Below are positions 1 through 5,756 of a stretch of DNA of 8,805 nt, piece by piece (position 1 is the stretch's first letter; each line of letters begins with the position of its first letter). The translations under genes and the position numbers were made by a program. The notes under the pieces are model-generated. The model was not told the DNA's origin, made no database searches, and saw only the letters and a list, made by a program, of their open reading frames with translations. The stretch comes from Nitrososphaera sp. (GTDB taxonomy: Archaea > Thermoproteota > Nitrososphaeria > Nitrososphaerales > Nitrososphaeraceae), in the NCBI GenBank assembly GCA_025935445.1, contig JAICVG010000029.1, positions 1 to 8,805 of the forward strand, in the 5' to 3' direction.

Positions 1-75
1 AAAAGAACACAACTCATCAGTACTGCATTCCTGCATCCAGCCTTTTTTCAATTGTTCTCGCAATGGTTGGGTCAT
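1..75 (-). CDS. possible N-terminus of an ORF running off the left edge (doubtful)
   Basis: An ATG at 73-75 on the minus strand opens a frame of 25 codons that is still open at base 1; it begins MTQPLREQLKKGWMQE. An in-frame TGA lies a few codons upstream, so the ATG would be the first usable start. I recognise no family, and no good TATA box sits about 27 bases upstream. The same bases read in another frame give a more protein-like C-terminal sequence (see the relic at 17-125), so at most one of the two readings is biological. Confidence is low. Confidence 0.15.
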   Translation of the reverse strand, partial: MTQPLREQLKKGWMQECSTDELCSF

Positions 76-125
76 GGCTATTCTAAAAGACTGTCAGCAG
101 CTCTTAGTATGTGGCGATGGATGGA
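17..125 (-). pseudogene. relic of a gene C-terminus split by a one-base frameshift
   Basis: Read leftwards, bases 125-81 encode SIHRHILRAADSLLE and then hit a TAG. Shifting by one base, bases 82-20 continue with NSHDPTIARTIEKRLDAGMQ followed by Y and two tandem TGA codons (17-19, 14-16). Adding one A in the run near base 81 would join them into a smooth, helix-rich C-terminal end (AADSLLE-NSHDPTIARTIEKRLDAG). The first frame has stop codons just upstream (126-128, 132-134), so only about 36 codons of the supposed gene survive. I do not recognise the family. This is an inference from protein-like composition and the neat double stop; a chance reading or a sequencing error is possible. Confidence 0.33.
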
Positions 126-131
126 TCATAT

Positions 132-305
132 TTAGATTAAAACTACTATAGGTAATGTGTATTGTCTTCGTGCATATGCTTCTAGATGTAGGTTTTTCAA
201 GAGAACCACCCCGTAGTCAACTATATTAATGTCACGCGCTTTACTTGCATGAAAAGCGTTCTTTGGAGCACCAGAAGCAGAACTCGATCTGAAGGTCACC
301 TTCAT
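132..305 (-). CDS. possible 57-residue small protein, unknown
   Basis: A minus-strand ATG at 303-305 opens 57 codons to a TAA at 132-134. The product starts MKVTFRSSSASGAPKNAFHA, continues with a mixed polar and hydrophobic stretch (VDYGVVLLKNLHLEAYARRQ) and ends in a short hydrophobic tail (LPIVVLI). It lies 33 bases downstream of the small gene at 339-500 on the same strand, so the two could be cotranscribed. A weak TATA-like TTTAAT is about 30 bases upstream of the ATG. It is in the same frame as the first half of the relic at 17-125, separated by two stop codons, so it might instead be part of a larger decayed gene. I recognise no family. Confidence 0.3.
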   Translation of the reverse strand: MKVTFRSSSASGAPKNAFHASKARDINIVDYGVVLLKNLHLEAYARRQYTLPIVVLI

Positions 306-338
306 GCCAGTTATTATGTGACTGTAGCTGATTAAATG

Positions 339-500
339 TTATTTGATACGTCCTTCGTTTCGCAAATCAGAAAGTATCCTCATAAGAGTATCATAGTCAA
401 TATCAACATTGTTCAGTATGACAGAATGGTCAACCTTGCCAAATTTCTTAATGAATTTCTCTACTGTATGCTTTTTTCTTTGATATTTCCTGTCTAGCAT
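339..500 (-). CDS. small basic helix-turn-helix-like protein, 53 aa
   Basis: A complete small gene: ATG at 498-500, TAA at 339-341. The N-terminal third is very basic (MLDRKYQRKKHTVEKFIKKF). Residues about 25-51 (HSVILNNVDIDYDTLMRILS, then DLRNEGRI) resemble a short winged-helix or helix-turn-helix core, in which a second helix ending in LRNEGRI would lead into the wing. This suggests a DNA-binding regulator or a fragment of one, but that is inference from pattern only. Support for a real gene is the TTTATAAT box at 521-528, which starts 28 bases before the ATG, where a leaderless archaeal promoter should sit. The opposite strand also has an open frame over the same bases (336-497), but it is less protein-like. 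Nothing nearby identifies a target. Confidence 0.6.
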   Translation of the reverse strand: MLDRKYQRKKHTVEKFIKKFGKVDHSVILNNVDIDYDTLMRILSDLRNEGRIK

Positions 501-757
501 AACAAGAGTGATGAAGAGATATTATAAACAGTTATTGAATAAATCAAAGTGCCTTAACACCTTAAGCTGACATTATTAACTGCAGCTCCTATCTATATGC
601 TGATTTAGACTTTATTTTTACAATTAGTTCATGATAATGATATTAGAAGAATAATAGTTTAAAACTTGCAAGCACTTTTTGTATAGCAGCAGATTTCCAT
701 AGTTATCAGTGAAAATTGCTATAAGCAATCATTGTGTGTATTTAAATGCTATAGGAA
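501..757. other. AT-rich gene-free spacer upstream of mpgS
   Basis: No ORF of useful length was found on either strand. The stretch is visibly more AT-rich than the coding DNA and contains the minus-strand promoter at 521-528. The nearest TATA-like sequence before mpgS, TTTAAATG at 741-748, is only 17 bases from that ATG, which is too close for a standard leaderless start. AGTTTAAAAC around 656-665 would imply a leader of about 70 bases. I could not decide which, if either, drives mpgS. No tRNA or other structured RNA gene was recognised. Confidence 0.5.
521..528 (-). promoter_or_regulatory. TATA box of the 339-500 small gene
   Basis: On the minus strand this reads TTTATAAT, close to the archaeal TATA consensus. 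Its first base is 28 bases before the ATG at 500, so transcription would begin at or within a couple of bases of the start codon and give a leaderless mRNA. No Shine-Dalgarno sequence is present. The placement is seen in the sequence; promoter activity is inferred. Confidence 0.55.
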
Positions 758-1939
758 ATGAAGCTCGACCTGCCAAGATATACCGAAAGATTTGGAGCGA
801 CCAGCCTACACGGAGTGCAACGCGTCTATGAGCTAGACTCGGGCTTCGATGATGGCAGGCCGGTTTCCGAATCTATAGTGAATATAGGAAATAACCAGAT
901 CGTGGATATAGAAGGACGCATGGCCATAGTGATCCCCACCAAGGGAGAGCGATTGCGCCTACTCGAAGGAGTACTAAGCGGCATACCACATGACTGTCTA
1001 ACAATCATTATATCAAACAGCCCGAGGCAACCGGTCGATAGATACAAGCTTGAGAAGGAGGCACTTCAGCAGTTTAACAGATTTGTGGGGCGCAATGCAT
1101 TCATTTTGCACCAGCGTGATCCTGTCCTGTCAGAAGTGCTTAGGGATGTAGGCTATAACAGCATCCTTGGGCCCGATGGCATGGTGAGAACCGGCAAGGC
1201 AGAGGGCATGCTGATAGGAATGTTGCTTGCCAAGATGGCGGGCAAAGAGTATGTGGGATTTATTGATGCAGACAACTACGTCCCTGGTGCAGTCAATGAG
1301 TACGTGAAGATATTTGCGTCCGGCATCGCAATGTCTCAGACACCTTACATCATGGTCAGGATATCATGGATTTACAAGCCAAAAATATCTGAAACAGGGC
1401 TTTACTTCAGCAAGTGGGGAAGAGTGTCAGAGACAACAAACCAGCATCTGAATTCGCTAGTATCATACTACACTGGCTTTGAGACAGAAGTAATGCGTAC
1501 AGGTAACTCAGGCGAGCACTGCATGTCGCTCAAGTTAGCCGAGCTGCTTACATATTCGTCGGGCTACGCTATTGAGCCATATGAAATAGTAAATATACTT
1601 GAGGAATTTGGTGGTATTATCCCCACTGTTAATCAGGACGCGATGGACAAGGGAGTCGAAATAATGCAGGTTGAAACACGCAATCCTCACTTCCATGAAG
1701 ATAAGGGTGACGATCACCTGAAAGAAATGGTAGTCGGGTCATTAGGCTCAATATATCACAGCAAGATATGTCCACCAAAGGTTCGTGAAAAGATACTAGA
1801 AGCCCTGCGCAGTAAAAACATGCTGGAGGAAAGTCAACAGCAGGAGCCCCCTGCACCGCACAAGATAGATCCATTCAAAGATATCGATGTGCGGCAACTT
1901 GCAAAAGTTCTAAGCAAAGCCAGTACATACGCTCAATGA
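758..1939 (+). CDS. mpgS: mannosyl-3-phosphoglycerate synthase (GT55)
   Basis: Transfers mannose from GDP-mannose to 3-phosphoglycerate, giving mannosyl-3-phosphoglycerate, the committed cytoplasmic step in synthesis of the compatible solute mannosylglycerate. The 393-residue product aligns from end to end, from memory, with the Pyrococcus enzyme (about 394 aa), including its N-terminus, which supports the ATG at 758; an in-frame TAG lies just upstream. Visible family signatures are MAIVIPTKGE (residues 55-64), the GKAEGML segment (146-152), the metal-binding DAD of the GT-A fold (170-172) in EYVGFIDADNYVPGAVNEYV, the KWGRVSE segment (219-225), and NPHFHEDKG (309-317) with histidines that help bind the metal. 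The C-terminal 40 residues are polar and Pro-rich. Its stop overlaps the start of the next gene (ATGA), indicating translational coupling with the phosphatase. No clear promoter was found. Confidence 0.95.
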   Translation: MKLDLPRYTERFGATSLHGVQRVYELDSGFDDGRPVSESIVNIGNNQIVDIEGRMAIVIPTKGERLRLLEGVLSGIPHDCLTIIISNSPRQPVDRYKLEKEALQQFNRFVGRNAFILHQRDPVLSEVLRDVGYNSILGPDGMVRTGKAEGMLIGMLLAKMAGKEYVGFIDADNYVPGAVNEYVKIFASGIAMSQTPYIMVRISWIYKPKISETGLYFSKWGRVSETTNQHLNSLVSYYTGFETEVMRTGNSGEHCMSLKLAELLTYSSGYAIEPYEIVNILEEFGGIIPTVNQDAMDKGVEIMQVETRNPHFHEDKGDDHLKEMVVGSLGSIYHSKICPPKVREKILEALRSKNMLEESQQQEPPAPHKIDPFKDIDVRQLAKVLSKASTYAQ

Positions 1940-2601
1940 TGTTATCGTCAAACCTCGCAGCGTTTGACATGGATGGCACGCTTGTCCAAGGCAGGCTGGT
2001 CTTCGCGCTCGCGGACAGGTTTGACCTATCAGACAAAGTAAGATCTATACAGTCACACAGACTAATGGCTGGGCACGAGCAGACAAAGGCGATAGCAGCG
2101 CTATTTGCAGGCCTCACAACAAAAGACTTGGAATCTACCATTGCATCAATACCCTTTACCAAAAATTGTGAGCGTACAATTGCAGCATTGAAAGACAGAG
2201 GCTACAAGATCGGTATCATAAGCGATAGCTATACTATAGCAGCAGGTTTTGTGGCTGATAGATTGAACCTAGATTTTGTGATGGCAAACAAGCTCCAGAT
2301 ATTTAATGGCAAGATTACCGGCAAGGTTGACATGCCACTTGGGTGGGATAGGATCGGCTGTTATTGTAAAATTTCTGTCTGCAAGCGATATCACTTGGAA
2401 AAAAGTGCGGACTATTTCTGTGTGCCAATAGAAAACACACTGGCTGTTGGCGATACAAAGTCTGATATCTGCATGATACAGCGTGCAGGAGTAGGCATTG
2501 CATTTATGCCAAAAGATGAGGAAATAAAAAAAGCAAGTGATAAAATAGTAAACGAACCAGATCTTCTTAAAGTATTGAACTTTGTGAATAAAGCTTTTTA
2601 A
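1936..2601 (+). CDS. HAD-superfamily phosphatase (SerB-like), probable mannosyl-3-phosphoglycerate phosphatase
   Basis: A 221-residue HAD hydrolase. Motif I is FDMDGTLV with the nucleophile D11 and acid D13; motif II is S96 in GIISDSY; motif III is probably K150; motif IV is GDTKSD with D173 and D177. A helical cap of about 70 residues between motifs I and II gives a phosphoserine-phosphatase-like (type C1 cap) layout. The start codon shares ATGA with the end of mpgS, so the likely substrate is mannosyl-3-phosphoglycerate, giving mannosylglycerate. The characterised MPG phosphatases of Thermus and Pyrococcus belong to a different HAD subgroup with a C2 cap, so this would be a non-homologous replacement within the superfamily. 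A cysteine group (C142, C144, C149) sits before the motif III lysine and is unusual. Phosphoserine phosphatase activity is the main alternative. The HAD assignment is firm; the substrate is inferred from context. Confidence 0.8.
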   Translation: MMLSSNLAAFDMDGTLVQGRLVFALADRFDLSDKVRSIQSHRLMAGHEQTKAIAALFAGLTTKDLESTIASIPFTKNCERTIAALKDRGYKIGIISDSYTIAAGFVADRLNLDFVMANKLQIFNGKITGKVDMPLGWDRIGCYCKISVCKRYHLEKSADYFCVPIENTLAVGDTKSDICMIQRAGVGIAFMPKDEEIKKASDKIVNEPDLLKVLNFVNKAF

Positions 2602-2610
2602 GCCATTAAC

Positions 2611-2625
2611 CACTAAATTATAGTG
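2611..2625. repeat. short inverted repeat after the phosphatase gene
   Basis: CACTA-AATTA-TAGTG is a perfect 5-bp inverted repeat with a 5-base loop, starting 9 bases after the phosphatase stop; two more A-T pairs can form beyond one mismatch. It could be a weak 3'-end hairpin or a protein site ahead of asnB, whose start lies about 70 bases further on. A repeat this short can easily arise by chance. Confidence 0.25.
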
Positions 2626-2694
2626 ATTGAAGTCGAGCTTCCTGCTTTATTGACGAAAGGAACTTGACTTTTGAAATTTGGTTAGAGTATCAAT

Positions 2695-4362
2695 ATGTGT
2701 GGAATAGCTGGAATTTTAAGCAAAAAAGGTGAGAATGTTGTGCCACTTGTAGGCTCAATGCTACAATGTATGGTGAATCGTGGCCCCGATGGGGCGGGCT
2801 TGGTTGCTGACGATCGCATTGTCAAGTCCAATTCCATTTCGGCAATGCAACTTCAGAACGTGAGTGGGAAAAGCGCGCTTGGACACACGCGGCTTGCAAT
2901 AGTTGGAGGCACCTGCGGTGCACAGCCTTTTTGTAGCTGTGACGGCCGGATTCTGCTGGAGCACAATGGTGAAATATACAACTATAAAAAAATTAGAAAA
3001 CGGCTTGGAAAGCGTCACAAGTTCACTACAATGACTGACAGTGAAGTAATTGTACATCTTATTGAGGATCACCTACGTAAAAATAGCCTGCTTGGAGCCA
3101 TAAAGAAAACGGTTGCAGATCTTGACGGCGTCTATGCCCTTGCAATACAGGATAAGAAGACAGGCGAGACTGCCCTTGTAAGGGATAGGATAGGTGTGAG
3201 GCAGCTGTATTATGCTGATACGAGCAGGTTCGTAGCTTTTGCATCTGAACGCAAAGCCTTGTGGAAGATCGGGATAAAAGAGCCGACAAGAGGTATATTG
3301 CCAGGTAGTGCAATAATTATTTCCCAAGACGGCCTGCTTCAAAGCTTCCAAGTTGCAGACCCAATTCCCCAAAAGGTACGAATAATACATAGAACAATGG
3401 CATCTGCAGTTGAAGCGTATAGGAAGGCATTGGTTGATGCAATGGAAAAGCGCGTTCAGGACTTCCAGAGGATAGGAATAATATTTTCTGGCGGCATCGA
3501 TAGCGTGCTTATTGCGTACCTTGCTGCCAAGATGGTGCCTGAAGTAATATGCTACACTGGTGGCGTAACTGGCTCTAGCGACATTGTCTATGCCCGCCAG
3601 ATAGCTGATAGACTAGGCCTTAAGCTGAAGGTTTGCGAGCTTGACCAAGAGGGAGTGGAGAGGCTGATACCTGAAGTGATGAATGTCATCGAGGATAGTA
3701 ACGCAGGACAGGTTGAAGTGGCACTGCCAGTTTATTGTGCTGTCAAGCTGGCCCATGAAGACGGAATAAAAGTGATGCTTACAGGTCAGGGCGCAGATGA
3801 GTTATTTGGAGGCTATTCATGGTATGCTAAGGTCGTAGAAAAGGAAGGTTACAAAATGCTGCGTAGACATATGATAGAGGATCTTCTTTTGCTCTATAAG
3901 GAGACGCTTGAGCGTGAAGACAAGATAACAATGGCGCACAGCATCGAGCTGAGGGAACCATTTCTAGACCCTGAAGTTATCAAGGTCGCGCTAGCAACCA
4001 GCTTACGGCTCAATGTTAGGGGTGGAGGTGATACTTTTGGCAAGCACGTACATAGAAAGGTTGCAGAAACACTGGGAATACCCGGGGACATCGCCTACAG
4101 GATTAAGGAGGCAGCGCAGCATGGCTCGGGCATGCATGGGATGTTAGACGCTATAGCAAGGAAACACGGATTTGAGGACTCCACAGTACCGGATATTTAC
4201 CTTGAGGAGCTCAAGGCGCGTGAGAAAATAGGAAGCTCACAGAGGTACGGCTATCTCTTTGTTGACGGTAAGATATGGATTGCAGAACCCCACATGCAGA
4301 TGTATCTCGATAGCATATTAAAAAAGATGGCCGGGTTGGAGCTTATAGCAATACAAGAATAG
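2695..4362 (+). CDS. asnB: asparagine synthase, glutamine-hydrolysing (class II glutamine amidotransferase)
   Basis: ATP-dependent amidation of aspartate using ammonia from glutamine; 555 residues, about the length of E. coli AsnB. The N-terminal nucleophile domain starts MCGIAGIL, so C2 becomes the catalytic cysteine after removal of Met; this fixes the start. Further glutaminase signatures are RLAIV (66-70), NGEIYNY (91-97) and TDSEV (114-118). The synthetase domain carries the PP-loop SGGIDS (265-270), GQGADELFGGY (364-374), and MAHSIELREPFLD (413-425), all typical of AsnB. No missing catalytic residue was noticed. It lies 93 bases after the phosphatase gene, so it may have its own promoter, but no convincing TATA box is seen; TTTTGAAA at 2669-2676 is only a weak candidate. 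The stop is 4 bases from that of the convergent membrane-protein gene. A related amidotransferase acting on another carboxylate cannot be excluded from sequence alone. Confidence 0.9.
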   Translation: MCGIAGILSKKGENVVPLVGSMLQCMVNRGPDGAGLVADDRIVKSNSISAMQLQNVSGKSALGHTRLAIVGGTCGAQPFCSCDGRILLEHNGEIYNYKKIRKRLGKRHKFTTMTDSEVIVHLIEDHLRKNSLLGAIKKTVADLDGVYALAIQDKKTGETALVRDRIGVRQLYYADTSRFVAFASERKALWKIGIKEPTRGILPGSAIIISQDGLLQSFQVADPIPQKVRIIHRTMASAVEAYRKALVDAMEKRVQDFQRIGIIFSGGIDSVLIAYLAAKMVPEVICYTGGVTGSSDIVYARQIADRLGLKLKVCELDQEGVERLIPEVMNVIEDSNAGQVEVALPVYCAVKLAHEDGIKVMLTGQGADELFGGYSWYAKVVEKEGYKMLRRHMIEDLLLLYKETLEREDKITMAHSIELREPFLDPEVIKVALATSLRLNVRGGGDTFGKHVHRKVAETLGIPGDIAYRIKEAAQHGSGMHGMLDAIARKHGFEDSTVPDIYLEELKAREKIGSSQRYGYLFVDGKIWIAEPHMQMYLDSILKKMAGLELIAIQE

Positions 4363-4366
4363 AGAA

Positions 4367-5221
4367 TCAAGCAATGTTACAGCTTGAAGCCGACCTGATG
4401 CTTCGAGCAGTTAGGAAAGGTGCGACGAGCAACACAGGGATGCTTGCCGCTATAAAGAGTGTCTGGAATGGGGCAAGTACGCTTGCGCTTGTCCCTCCTG
4501 CTCCCGCGATCCCTATTCCAAGCAGGGCTGAAATGAGACTGCCGGCGCAAGTGGGGCAACCAACAAATAGGCCGCTTGTGGCTCCAATGCCTGCTGCAAG
4601 AGATGTTTTTGTCTGAAGCGAGTTCTTTAGTCTAAACGCAAAGATGCTCAGTGCAACATTAAAGCCTACCAGCAAAGACACAATAGTAGCAAGAATGACA
4701 TTGAGTGGTATTATCAATATCAAAAAATGATCAGTGATGTAGAGAGTGACCATGGGCATGTAGCCGGGGGCAGCGCAGCATGGTATTAAGTCAAGCGACG
4801 GTACGTTGATCCCCTTTTCAGTGAAAGACACATCCGCCCGGTATACAATTATCTGCGAGAGAAAGCCAAAAAATATCCCATAACCAATTGCAGCAACTAT
4901 CATTAATTTCCAATAGTTTCGGTTAGAAAATGCGCCTGTGATAAATGAAATCAGACTGTTGGTAGGACCTAGTGCAGTCCGAATGTGCTCTGACCGAAAA
5001 ATGACATATGCGCCATATGCAATCGATGCCATGGAAGCAGCAGTTATGACAAGCATGCCCCATGCAAGCCCTGTCAGTTCCTGCGACTCAACTCTCAATA
5101 GCTCTGAAGAAGGCATCGTCAGCCGGCTGTATATTATGAATGCAATTATAAGCGAGAAGAAGCCTACAAAAAAGACTCTAAAACCGCTTTCCCTTAAAGC
5201 TTGCCATTTCTTCTCTTCCAT
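4367..5221 (-). CDS. unidentified six-helix membrane protein with CC and CPTC motifs
   Basis: A 284-residue integral membrane protein of unknown function. Hydrophobic segments lie at about residues 15-31, 52-74, 105-127, 166-196, 207-240 and 250-270. The positive residues in the N-terminal tail, after helix 2 and after helix 4 suggest a cytoplasmic N-terminus. Two cysteine motifs stand out: IPCCAAPG (C148, C149) in the loop between helices 3 and 4, predicted to face outside, and VGCPTCAGS (C222, C225) within helix 5. Paired cysteines in and near membrane helices could bind a metal such as copper or carry thiol-disulfide exchange, but no known family is recognised and neither role is shown. 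The region after the CPTC motif is rich in Gly and Ala (helix packing). It is divergent from the DUF151 gene, sharing a 102-base control region, and convergent with asnB at 4 bases. The start ATG is at 5219-5221; no Shine-Dalgarno is seen. Confidence 0.85.
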   Translation of the reverse strand: MEEKKWQALRESGFRVFFVGFFSLIIAFIIYSRLTMPSSELLRVESQELTGLAWGMLVITAASMASIAYGAYVIFRSEHIRTALGPTNSLISFITGAFSNRNYWKLMIVAAIGYGIFFGFLSQIIVYRADVSFTEKGINVPSLDLIPCCAAPGYMPMVTLYITDHFLILIIPLNVILATIVSLLVGFNVALSIFAFRLKNSLQTKTSLAAGIGATSGLFVGCPTCAGSLISALLGIGIAGAGGTSASVLAPFQTLFIAASIPVLLVAPFLTARSIRSASSCNIA

Positions 5222-5247
5222 GTCTAATTAGCTGTATGTGAAATCAG

Positions 5248-5276
5248 CTACGATTGCAAATTAAATCCTATCGTAG
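5248..5276. promoter_or_regulatory. inverted repeat in divergent promoter, candidate operator
   Basis: CTACGAT (5248-5254) and ATCGTAG (5270-5276) form a perfect 7-bp inverted repeat separated by 15 bases, a spacing of about two helical turns centre to centre. The spacer holds an AT-rich TTAAAT; read on the minus strand it gives GGATTTAATTTG, a TATA-like box about 40 bases before the membrane-protein ATG (5221), implying a leader of about 18 bases. A dimeric regulator bound here would cover that box. The repeat is seen; the regulatory role is inferred. Confidence 0.45.
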
Positions 5277-5287
5277 ATCCGTAAACC

Positions 5288-5295
5288 CTTAATTC
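5288..5295 (+). promoter_or_regulatory. weak TATA-like box of the DUF151 gene
   Basis: CTTAATTC lies about 35 bases before the ATG at 5324, which would give a leader of roughly 8-10 bases. The match to an archaeal TATA box is only partial, and TACTATAC at 5307-5314 is better in sequence but too close to the start codon. Tentative. Confidence 0.25.
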
Positions 5296-5323
5296 TCGGT
5301 AAGTCTACTATACTAGCGACACA

Positions 5324-5755
5324 ATGTCAGGAGATCCTTCGCAAGAGGATGAGGAATACATTTTCGCCAAAATAAGTTATGTAGGGTTCGTAGACCAGCT
5401 GGGGCTCGAAGGGGTTGTAATATTAAAGTCAAATGACGGCAAAGAATTCCCAATGCGAGCATTTTCTGGCGAGGTGGCAAGGCACATTTCACGTTTTCAA
5501 GAAGGAGACAAGGGCAGCATACCTACGATCTACAATTTGGTTGAAGAAATTGCCGTAATGCAGGATCTTCTGCTGGTCAAAGTGCATGTCTACCAAAGTG
5601 GCTCAGTTCTGCGAGCAAATCTTTACTTTAAGAGCAAAAAGGGCGAAATTATCCTTCGCAATTATCGTGCTTCTGACTCTATAGCGCTGGCGGCGTACTA
5701 TGACATACCAATCAAGGTAAGAAAAGGCCTTTTTGAAGAAGCTATAGAGCGCTAG
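5324..5755 (+). CDS. DUF151 / bifunctional nuclease (BFN) domain protein
   Basis: A 143-residue soluble protein that is almost entirely a DUF151/BFN domain. The family mark is NYRASDSIALAAYYDIPIKV (residues 113-132), matching the RPSDAIALA-x-PI pattern of the family; the middle shows alternating beta-strand and polar segments (residues 82-112). BFN-domain proteins in plants and some bacteria have been reported with RNase and DNase activity, but the role of the archaeal members is not settled and activity is not evident from the sequence. There is no fused UvrC-like or UVR region, unlike some bacterial members. The first 10 residues are acidic and probably disordered. It has its own divergent control region and its stop lies 1 base from the purP stop on the other strand. 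Confidence 0.8.
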   Translation: MSGDPSQEDEEYIFAKISYVGFVDQLGLEGVVILKSNDGKEFPMRAFSGEVARHISRFQEGDKGSIPTIYNLVEEIAVMQDLLLVKVHVYQSGSVLRANLYFKSKKGEIILRNYRASDSIALAAYYDIPIKVRKGLFEEAIER

Positions 5756-5756
5756 G

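Noticed and set aside
336..497. Plus-strand 53-codon frame opposite the 339-500 mini-gene
   Set aside because: It is codon-aligned with the minus-strand gene, lacks a well-placed TATA box and is less protein-like, so it is most likely a shadow.
551..567. Shared 11-base string AACACCTTAAG near 555 and, inverted, near 8750
   Set aside because: A match of this length between two sites is expected by chance in a window this size.
508..570. Possible C/D box small RNA (GTGATGA at 508-514, CTGA at 567-570)
   Set aside because: The two boxes have suitable spacing, but no convincing C' or D' boxes or terminal stem were found, and the region overlaps a promoter.
4374..4616. Plus-strand 80-codon ORF after asnB
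   Set aside because: It is the antisense shadow of the Gly/Ala-rich C-terminus of the membrane-protein gene.
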